Shown here: in pieces, positions 1 through 5,572 of the stretch
Position numbering within the stretch: position 1 is the stretch's first letter
How the letters are laid out: each line of letters starts with the position of its first letter
From: an uncultured Clostridia bacterium
Lineage (GTDB): Bacteria > Bacillota > Clostridia > TANB77 > CAG-508
DNA: 16,582 bases
Assembly: GCA_904419095.1 (NCBI GenBank)
Contig: CAJFQT010000018.1
Span: 1-16,582, forward strand
Direction of reading: 5' to 3'
Program-made: the position numbers and the translations under genes
Notes under the pieces: generated by a model
What the model saw: only the letters and a program-made list of their open reading frames with translations
The model's database searches: none
What the model was told of the DNA's origin: nothing

Positions 1-1
1 T

Positions 2-394
2 GTAAAAGTAGACATTCCATCAGGAATGATTGAAACAGAAACAGAAAATATGTTAAAAGATATTGAAACAAGATTATCATATCAAGGATTAAAATTAGAT
101 CAATATCTTCAAATGTTAGGAAAAACAAGAGAAGATATGCTAAAAGAATATGAGCCTCAAGCAATAGAATCTATTAAATCAAGACTAATGTTAGAAGCAG
201 TTATAAAAGCAGAAAAAATAGAAGCAACAGATGATGAAATTGAAGCAAAAATGAAAGAAATGGCAAAAAATTATGGAAGAGAAAACGACGAAGAATTCAT
301 GAAAAATGAAAATGTAGCAAACTACATAAAAGAAGGAATAAAATCAGAAAAAGCAGTAGAATTTTTAGTAAAAAATGCAAAAATAAAAAAATAG
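2..394 (+). CDS. tig: Trigger factor, C-terminal part (5' end outside window)
   Basis: This is the last 130 residues of trigger factor, the ribosome-associated chaperone and peptidyl-prolyl isomerase that receives nascent chains in the cytoplasm. The reading frame is open from base 2, so the true start lies upstream; the internal Met at 26 is not the start. The visible part is the all-helical C-terminal chaperone domain, rich in Lys and Glu, with the family-typical stretch IPSGMIETE near the beginning, followed by long amphipathic helices around LSYQGLKLDQYLQMLGKT. The substrate-binding ribosome tail and the FKBP domain are not in the window. Placement just upstream of clpP and clpX is the standard order in Clostridia and other Firmicutes and supports the call. 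A hairpin terminator at 485-530 separates it from clpP. Confidence 0.93.
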   Translation, partial: VKVDIPSGMIETETENMLKDIETRLSYQGLKLDQYLQMLGKTREDMLKEYEPQAIESIKSRLMLEAVIKAEKIEATDDEIEAKMKEMAKNYGRENDEEFMKNENVANYIKEGIKSEKAVEFLVKNAKIKK

Positions 395-484
395 TCTATA
401 ATATAATAAATAAAAATTTTTAGAGAATAGCTAAATAAATTATAAGACTGTTAAATTTGCAATTAGTTGATAGGATATTTAATA

Positions 485-530
485 GAAAAAGGGAGAGGAT
501 GAAAAATGATATTCAAACTCGCCCTTTTTC
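485..530 (+). terminator. Rho-independent terminator after tig
   Basis: GAAAAAGGG (485-493) pairs with CCCTTTTTC (522-530). After one A-G mismatch the stem continues with GAG (495-497) against CTC (518-520), and TGAA (500-503) can pair with TTCA (512-515) further in. The A-rich left arm and T-rich right arm would let it work in both directions. The rest of 395-774 holds no ORF with a credible ribosome binding site, only AT-rich spacer and the clpP promoter. Confidence 0.65.
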
Positions 531-646
531 AAATATTTTGTTACAGTTTAGCATAGTAAAAAAATAAGCCGTCAGAAAGATTGTTATAAATATTTTTTGA
601 AAAAACATAATTTACTAAAGAAAATTCATATCTTTTTGTAGTAGGC

Positions 647-676
647 TTTACAAAAAAATAAATTATAGTATATAAT
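647..676 (+). promoter_or_regulatory. Probable housekeeping promoter of clpP-clpX
   Basis: TTTACA (647-652) and TATAAT (671-676) are separated by 18 bp, a good match to a SigA-type promoter. Transcription would start near 683, leaving a leader of about 90 bases before clpP. I looked for a CtsR-type heptad repeat and for CIRCE around it and saw neither, so heat-shock control through those operators is not evident. Confidence 0.6.
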
Positions 677-774
677 GCATATGAAATGAAATATTTTGGA
701 ATATAAACATTTAAACGAAAAAAGTAACATTATAATGTCCTATCCAAAATGTTTCAAAAAAAGGAGGAAGAAAA

Positions 775-1380
775 ATGTTTGAAAAAAATAGTTTAGTACC
801 ATATGTAATTGAACAAACAAGTAAAGGAGAAAGATCATACGATATTTTCTCAAGATTATTAAAAGATAGAATAATATTTTTAGGAGAAGATGTAAATCCA
901 ACATCAGCAAGTTTAGTAATTGCACAATTATTATTCTTAGAGTCAGAAGATCCAGATAAAGAAATATCATTATACATTAACTCACCAGGAGGTTCTATAA
1001 CAGATGGTATGGGAATAATAGATACAATGAATTATATTAAATGCCCAATATCAACAATCTGTGTAGGATTAGCAGCAAGTTTTGGTGCAGTATTACTTGC
1101 AAACGGAACAAAAGGAAAAAGATTTGCAACACCAAATTCAGAAATATTAATACATCAACCACTAATTGGAGGTGGAGGAATTTCTGGTCAAACAACAGAA
1201 ATAAAAATCCATGCAGACCATATGATTAGAACAAGAGAAAAATTAAATAAATTATTAAGTGAAAAAACAGGTCAACCAATAGAAAGAATAAATCAAGATA
1301 CAGAAAGAGATCATTACATGACAGCAGAAGAAGCACTAGAATATGGATTGATTGATGGAATTATGGATAAAAGAGCATAA
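775..1380 (+). CDS. clpP: ATP-dependent Clp protease proteolytic subunit ClpP
   Basis: ClpP is the serine peptidase that forms the tetradecameric degradation chamber capped by ClpX or ClpC and removes damaged, tagged or regulatory proteins in the cytoplasm. The 201-residue product has the usual length. The catalytic triad is visible: Ser102 in GLAASFGAVLL, His127 in LIHQP and Asp175 in NQDTERD. The NSPGG motif (69-73), part of the oxyanion region, is also intact. Phe103 replaces the Met common after the catalytic Ser, a mild variation. The start is supported by an AAGGAGGAAG ribosome binding site just upstream. The gene is separated by 48 bases from clpX, with no terminator between, so the two are almost certainly cotranscribed from the promoter at 647-676. 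Confidence 0.97.
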   Translation: MFEKNSLVPYVIEQTSKGERSYDIFSRLLKDRIIFLGEDVNPTSASLVIAQLLFLESEDPDKEISLYINSPGGSITDGMGIIDTMNYIKCPISTICVGLAASFGAVLLANGTKGKRFATPNSEILIHQPLIGGGGISGQTTEIKIHADHMIRTREKLNKLLSEKTGQPIERINQDTERDHYMTAEEALEYGLIDGIMDKRA

Positions 1381-1428
1381 TAAGGTTACAATAGAAAATA
1401 AAATAGAAAAGCATAAAAGAGGAGAATA

Positions 1429-2745
1429 ATGATGCCAAGGAAAGATGTACCAAAAAGTGTTAGATGTTCTTTTTGTGGAAAATCACAAGAAAACGTCAAA
1501 AAAATAGTCGCAGGACCAGGAGTATATATATGTGATGAATGTGTAGACTTATGTGCAAGCATAATAGAAGCAGAAATGTATGAAGATGAAGAAATGGGAT
1601 ACACATTAGCAGAAGAAATTCCAAGTCCTCATGAAATAAAAAAAGTTTTAGATGACTATGTAATAGGTCAAGAAGAAGCAAAAAAAACATTATCAGTAGC
1701 TGTATATAATCATTATAAAAGAATAACTCATGAAGAAGAGAAAAAAGATGATGATGTAGAAATTCAAAAAAGTAATATACTACTACTAGGCCCAACAGGA
1801 TGTGGAAAAACATTACTTGCAAGAACATTAGCTAAAATATTAAATGTGCCATTTGCAATAGCAGATGCTACAACACTAACAGAAGCAGGATATGTAGGTG
1901 AAGATGTTGAAAATATTTTGTTAAAACTTATTCAAGCAGCAGATGGTGATATAGAAAGGGCAGAAAAAGGAATAATATATATAGATGAAATTGACAAAAT
2001 AACTAGAAAGTCAGAAAATCCATCAATAACTAGAGATGTCAGTGGAGAAGGAGTACAACAAGCATTACTAAAAATAGTAGAAGGAACAATAGCATCAGTA
2101 CCACCACAAGGAGGAAGAAAACACCCTAATCAAGAATTAATTCAAATAAATACTGAAAATATTTTATTTATTTGTGGTGGAGCATTCGAAGGATTAGAAA
2201 AAATAATAAAAGATAGAACAGGCAAAAAGGGAATAGGCTTTGGAAGTGAAATTCAAAGTGATAAAGAGATTGATAAATATGAAATATTCAAAGAACTATT
2301 ACCACAAGATTTATTGAAATTTGGACTAATACCAGAATTTATAGGAAGACTTCCAATAATAGCAACAATAAAAGGATTAGACAAAGAAGCACTAATCAAA
2401 ATAGCAACAGAGCCAAAAAATTCTCTAGTAAAACAATATCAAAAATTGCTAGAATTGGATGGGGTAGAACTTGAATTTACACAAGAGGCATTAGAAGCAA
2501 TAGTAGATAAAGCAATAGAAAGAAAAACAGGTGCAAGAGGATTACGTTCTATAATAGAAGAAATAATGAGAGATATAATGTATGATGTTCCTTCAAATCC
2601 AAAAATAGAGAAGTGTACAATTACTAAGGAAACAGTATTAAATAATGCTGGACCTACTCTTGTTATTAATGAAAATAAAGAGGAAAAACCCAAATTAAGA
2701 GAAAAGAAAAAAAGAGAAATACCTAATCAAAAAGAAACAGCATAA
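1429..2745 (+). CDS. clpX: ATP-dependent Clp protease ATP-binding subunit ClpX
   Basis: ClpX is the AAA+ unfoldase that recognises substrates, unfolds them and feeds them into ClpP. The N-terminal zinc-binding domain has Cys13, Cys16, Cys35 and Cys38. The AAA+ core shows Walker A GPTGCGKT (121-128), the GYVG pore loop (154-157), Walker B IIYIDEID (182-189), the RKH loop (230-232), the IGF loop that docks on ClpP (269-271), the arginine finger in EFIGRLP (Arg307) and sensor 2 GARGLR with Arg370. All are intact. Two adjacent ATG codons (1429 and 1432) are possible starts; AGAGGAG at 1418-1424 is 4 bases from the first and 7 from the second, so 1432 fits spacing slightly better. The basic, Lys/Glu-rich tail after residue 415 is typical. 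A strong terminator follows at 2760-2807. Confidence 0.97.
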   Translation: MMPRKDVPKSVRCSFCGKSQENVKKIVAGPGVYICDECVDLCASIIEAEMYEDEEMGYTLAEEIPSPHEIKKVLDDYVIGQEEAKKTLSVAVYNHYKRITHEEEKKDDDVEIQKSNILLLGPTGCGKTLLARTLAKILNVPFAIADATTLTEAGYVGEDVENILLKLIQAADGDIERAEKGIIYIDEIDKITRKSENPSITRDVSGEGVQQALLKIVEGTIASVPPQGGRKHPNQELIQINTENILFICGGAFEGLEKIIKDRTGKKGIGFGSEIQSDKEIDKYEIFKELLPQDLLKFGLIPEFIGRLPIIATIKGLDKEALIKIATEPKNSLVKQYQKLLELDGVELEFTQEALEAIVDKAIERKTGARGLRSIIEEIMRDIMYDVPSNPKIEKCTITKETVLNNAGPTLVINENKEEKPKLREKKKREIPNQKETA

Positions 2746-2759
2746 CAGCATAGAATATG

Positions 2760-2807
2760 GGCTAGTATATAAGTATTTTTAAAAAATATTTATATGCTAG
2801 CCTTTTT
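2760..2807 (+). terminator. Rho-independent terminator of clpP-clpX
   Basis: GGCTAG (2760-2765) pairs with CTAGCC (2797-2802). The stem continues through the AT-rich inner part (2766-2777 against 2785-2796) with G-T wobbles, and TTTTT (2803-2807) follows directly. It lies 15 bases after the clpX stop and closes the operon. Confidence 0.85.
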
Positions 2808-2841
2808 AATTAATTTTTATAATATTCAAGATAAAAGCCGA

Positions 2842-2935
2842 TTTTTCCTATACAATAACAAAAGTAGCAAAGCTACATCAGCATGACTCACGTAAGTCTT
2901 TTCATAGGTAACTTTTCTTGTTGTATACTGAAAAA
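2842..2935. repeat. Imperfect inverted-repeat element with internal hairpins
   Basis: The arm at 2849-2865 pairs with 2911-2927 over 17 positions with one G-T wobble and one mismatch. After a small bulge the stem extends outward: CTTTTT read inward-out at 2847-2842 pairs with GAAAAA at 2930-2935. Inside are two small hairpins, AGC/GCT around 2866-2874 and the near-palindrome GACTCACGTAAGTC at 2885-2898. No T-run follows on either side in a position to make it a normal terminator. It may be a small non-autonomous mobile element remnant or a structured RNA. No second copy was seen in this window. Confidence 0.55.
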
Positions 2936-2953
2936 ATGAAGTTAAACATCAGC

Positions 2954-2983
2954 TTGACAAATAAAAAATCGTATATATATAAT
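2954..2983 (+). promoter_or_regulatory. Consensus SigA-type promoter of the sortase gene
   Basis: TTGACA (2954-2959) and TATAAT (2978-2983) are both perfect matches with an 18-bp spacer. The sortase start codon is 64 bases downstream. No operator-like palindrome overlaps it. Confidence 0.7.
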
Positions 2984-3046
2984 ACCTAAAAATAAGAAAC
3001 TGAAATATAATATTAACAAAATTTAGAAGGAAAGGTAAAAAAGAAA

Positions 3047-3796
3047 ATGAAAGGAAAACATTTTAAGAAAAATGAAATTCATTTTTTTAGGAAAGCATTA
3101 ATTTTAATACTAGCAATAATTTTTATTATTTCTTTAGTTGTAATAATTTTTTGGTTAAAAAGCAATATACAATTGTCAAAGATTGAAAAAGAAGTAATAG
3201 AGCAAGTTGTAACTGAAAATAATGAAGAGTCAGAAGAGAAAAAGGGAAGTATATCTGTAGATTTTCAAAAATTAAGTGAAATTAATTCTGATGTGATTGG
3301 TTGGATATATATTAAAAATACAGATATAAATTATCCAATTTTTCAGACAGATGATAATGAGTATTATTTAAAACGTGATATTTATAAGAATTATAGTTCG
3401 TGTGGAAGTATTTTTTTAGATTGTAATAGTAATATAGACTTTTCAGATGATAATACTATCATATATGGTCACAATTTAAAAAATCAAAAAATGTTCGCAG
3501 ATTTAGCTAAGATATATAATGGAGAATTAGGAGAAAGTATAGAAATAGAGATTTATTTAAAAACCCAAGTAAAAATATATGAAGTAATAACTTCATATGA
3601 AGAAGAACCTAATTTGGAAATAATTGAAAGAAATTTTAAGGAAAATGGAAAAGAAGAGTATATTAATAAAAATATGGAAAAAAGTAAGGTTAAATTTAAA
3701 TATACTGCAAGTTTGACAAATAATATTATAACACTTGTTACATGCGATTCTACGGGAAAAAACAGAATTGTTGTAACTGCAGTAGAAAAAATATGA
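3047..3796 (+). CDS. srtB: Class B sortase
   Basis: Sortases are membrane-bound cysteine transpeptidases that cut a sorting signal on secreted proteins and join them to the cell wall. The 249-residue product has a basic N-terminus, one membrane segment (about 16-37) and an extracellular domain. The catalytic residues are visible: His142 in IIYGHNL, Cys233 in TLVTCD and Arg240 in GKNRIVV. The stretch VIGWIYIKNTDINYPIFQ followed by YYLKRDI and GSIFLD is characteristic of class B rather than class A. An AGAAGGAAAGG ribosome binding site precedes the ATG. The next gene encodes a protein with an LPKTG signal, its likely substrate by proximity. Class B enzymes in model species often recognise NPQTN- or SPKTG-like signals, so a class B enzyme beside an LPKTG protein is an inferred pairing, not a shown one. 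Confidence 0.93.
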   Translation: MKGKHFKKNEIHFFRKALILILAIIFIISLVVIIFWLKSNIQLSKIEKEVIEQVVTENNEESEEKKGSISVDFQKLSEINSDVIGWIYIKNTDINYPIFQTDDNEYYLKRDIYKNYSSCGSIFLDCNSNIDFSDDNTIIYGHNLKNQKMFADLAKIYNGELGESIEIEIYLKTQVKIYEVITSYEEEPNLEIIERNFKENGKEEYINKNMEKSKVKFKYTASLTNNIITLVTCDSTGKNRIVVTAVEKI

Positions 3797-3809
3797 CATA
3801 AAAAGTCAA

Positions 3810-3838
3810 TTGAAAAAGTAAGAATTATAACATACTAT
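3810..3838 (+). promoter_or_regulatory. Possible promoter of the cohesin-protein gene
   Basis: TTGAAA (3810-3815) and TACTAT (3833-3838) are separated by 17 bp. The -35 matches 5 of 6 bases and the -10 matches 4 of 6. No terminator was seen between the sortase gene and this site, so read-through from the sortase promoter is also possible. It would give a leader of about 200 bases. Confidence 0.35.
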
Positions 3839-3853
3839 AGCATTAATAAAATT

Positions 3854-3876
3854 AGGTTAATTTCGTAAATTAATCT
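3854..3876. promoter_or_regulatory. Short hairpin in the leader of the cohesin-protein gene
   Basis: AGGTTAATTT (3854-3863) pairs with AAATTAATCT (3867-3876) around a 3-base loop, with one G-T wobble. It has no following T-run. It sits just downstream of the possible promoter and could be an operator palindrome or an RNA stem. Confidence 0.4.
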
Positions 3877-3886
3877 ATAAAAATAG

Positions 3887-4024
3887 GAGATAGAAAACAT
3901 GAAAAATTTAAAAGCAGTTTACAATTCTAAAGAGAAAGCGAGTAAGAAGATAATAAAAATAAAAGAATATAGCAGATTAATAGTGTAATAAAAATATACA
4001 CTAATTTAACATGTTTTCTATTTC
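3887..4024 (+). promoter_or_regulatory. Structured leader: long-range stem enclosing a small ORF
   Basis: The stretch 3887-3901 pairs with 4010-4024 over 15 positions, including an exact 11-base match of TAGAAAACATG with its complement and one G-T wobble. AAAT (3904-3907) then pairs with ATTT (4004-4007), and TAGTGTA (3981-3987) pairs with TACACTA (3997-4003). The outer stem covers most of the ribosome binding site and the ATG of the small ORF at 3899, and ends 6 bases before the AAGGAAGGGG site that serves the next gene. The pairing is read from the sequence; a regulatory role is inference. Confidence 0.45.
3899..3988 (+). CDS. Possible 29-residue leader peptide
   Basis: The ORF encodes a 29-residue, very basic peptide (MKNLKAVYNSKEKASKKIIK and nine more residues) with 9 Lys. 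AGGAG at 3885-3889 sits 9 bases before the ATG, a good spacing. It has no signal peptide and no family I recognise. Its stop overlaps the small hairpin 3981-4003, and its start lies inside the long-range stem described for 3887-4024. It could be a leader peptide controlling the downstream gene, or a chance ORF in a structured leader. Confidence 0.3.
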   Translation: MKNLKAVYNSKEKASKKIIKIKEYSRLIV

Positions 4025-4046
4025 AATAATAAGGAAGGGGTAAAAA

Positions 4047-5498
4047 ATGAAAAGAAAAAGTTTAAAATTATCATTAATTATCACATTAATTATGTTATTA
4101 GTATGTTGTATTAGTCTAAAAAGCAATGCAGCAGATGTAGCACACTTTACTATGAACAATGTAAGTGGTGAAGTAGGACAAACAGTTAAAGTAGAATTAA
4201 AGGCACAAACAGAGTTAAAATTAGAAGACACAAGCATAAAAATATCATTTGATAATAAAAAATTATCTATTTCAAATGATAACATAACAGTAGGAGATGT
4301 ATTTACTAAATATTTCTATGATTATAATGTAACAGATTCAGGAGAAATTAGATTTGGAGTAGCATCTTCAGATGAATTTACAGTACCAACAGGAACAACT
4401 ATACTTACAATGAATTTTAAAATTTTAGATGGAGCAGTAGGAGCAAACAACTTAGAACTATATGCAGATTCAAGTAGCTCAACAGAAATTTTTGAAGATA
4501 GTGCAAAATCTACAATTACAGGAATTCAACCAGTAACAGGTTTAAAACTAAATAAAACACAAGGAACACTAAATGTTGGGCAAGAAGAAACATTAGTTGC
4601 AACAGTAGAGCCAACAACAGCAACAAATAAAACAGTTACATGGAGCTCAAGTGATTCTAAAGTAGCAACTGTTTCAAATGGAAAAGTTGTTGCAGTAGCA
4701 CCAGGAACAGCAACAATTACAGCAAAAGCTGGAAGCAAAACAGCAACATATACAGTAACAGTTAAAGCACCATTAACAGGAATTGCTTTAAATAAAACTG
4801 AATTAAATTTATTAAAAGGACAATCAGAAACATTAAAAGTTAGCTATGTTCCAGCAAATACAACAGATAGTAAAAACGTAGTTTGGACAACAAGTGATAA
4901 TTCAATTGCAACAGTAGAAAATGGAGTTGTAAGAGGAGTTAAAGCTGGAAAAGCAACAATTACTGCAAAAGTAGGAAACTATACAAAAACTTGTGAAGTA
5001 ACTGTAACAGAGATTCCATTAGAAAGTATAGCAATTAATCAAAAAGATGTTGAATTAAATATAAATGAAACAACAAGATTAGAGCTTATATTTAATCCAC
5101 AAAATATGACAGACAATATAGGAAAAGCAGAATGGAAATCTAGTGATGAGTCAATTGTTTCTGTAAAAGACGGAGAAATAAAAGGATTAAAAGCAGGAAC
5201 AGCAACAATAACTGTAACAATAAATGGAAAAACAGCTAGCGTAGAAGTTACAGTAACAGAAAAAACTGAAGAAGAAATTAAAGATGAAAACAATGGAAAT
5301 AATGGAGAAAACACAAATAATAGTGAAAATACAAATACAGAAAGTAATACAAAAGGTGAAGAAAATAAAGAAAATGTAGAAGAAAAACCATCAGTACTAC
5401 CAAAAACAGGAGATATTGCAATTGGAGTATTTGTAATATTATTAATTGCATCAACAACAGGAATTGTACTTGTTATCAGAAAAAATAAAAAAGCATAA
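4047..5498 (+). CDS. LPXTG-anchored surface protein with cohesin-like and three BIG2 domains
   Basis: A 483-residue secreted, wall-anchored protein. A signal peptide covers about 1-28 (cleavage near KSNA-AD). Residues about 30-155 look like a cohesin domain: GEVGQTVKVELKAQ, then an ISFDNKKLSI strand, a VGDVF turn, GEIRFGVAS and ILTMNFKIL follow the cohesin order of strands. Three BIG2 (bacterial Ig-like group 2) domains follow at about 163-241, 243-322 and 324-404, each with a WSSSD- or WTTSD-type motif and an AGTATITA-like strand. A Glu/Asn/Thr-rich wall-spanning linker (405-448) leads to LPKTG (451-455), a hydrophobic segment and a basic tail RKNKKA. Cohesins bind dockerins, and the next two genes both end in dockerins, so this is probably the anchoring scaffold. 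With only one cohesin it would hold one partner at a time. The AAGGAAGGGG site sets the start. Confidence 0.85.
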   Translation: MKRKSLKLSLIITLIMLLVCCISLKSNAADVAHFTMNNVSGEVGQTVKVELKAQTELKLEDTSIKISFDNKKLSISNDNITVGDVFTKYFYDYNVTDSGEIRFGVASSDEFTVPTGTTILTMNFKILDGAVGANNLELYADSSSSTEIFEDSAKSTITGIQPVTGLKLNKTQGTLNVGQEETLVATVEPTTATNKTVTWSSSDSKVATVSNGKVVAVAPGTATITAKAGSKTATYTVTVKAPLTGIALNKTELNLLKGQSETLKVSYVPANTTDSKNVVWTTSDNSIATVENGVVRGVKAGKATITAKVGNYTKTCEVTVTEIPLESIAINQKDVELNINETTRLELIFNPQNMTDNIGKAEWKSSDESIVSVKDGEIKGLKAGTATITVTINGKTASVEVTVTEKTEEEIKDENNGNNGENTNNSENTNTESNTKGEENKENVEEKPSVLPKTGDIAIGVFVILLIASTTGIVLVIRKNKKA

Positions 5499-5510
5499 TA
5501 AATAAAATTG

Positions 5511-5556
5511 GCACAACACAAATGACAGAAATTTTGTGCTGTGCTTAAATTTTTTA
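5511..5556 (+). terminator. Rho-independent terminator after the cohesin-protein gene
   Basis: The 12-position stem 5511-5522 (GCACAACACAAA) pairs with 5533-5544 with one A-C mismatch, around a 10-base loop. It is followed by TTAAATTTTTT. It ends only 17 bases before the next start codon, whose AGGGGGA site lies immediately after the T-run, so expression of the downstream gene must come from read-through or a promoter I could not identify. Confidence 0.75.
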
Positions 5557-5572
5557 TAGGGGGATTATATGT

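Noticed and set aside
640..774. CtsR or CIRCE heat-shock operator at the clpP promoter
   Set aside because: No GGTCAAA heptad pair and no CIRCE-type inverted repeat is present between the promoter and the clpP start.
5039..5521. A 160-codon minus-strand ORF opposite the end of the cohesin-protein gene
   Set aside because: It is a low-complexity Ser/Phe/Val-rich mirror of the repeated Glu/Asn/Thr codons on the + strand, with no ribosome binding site. The same applies to the other Leu/Phe-rich minus-strand ORFs.
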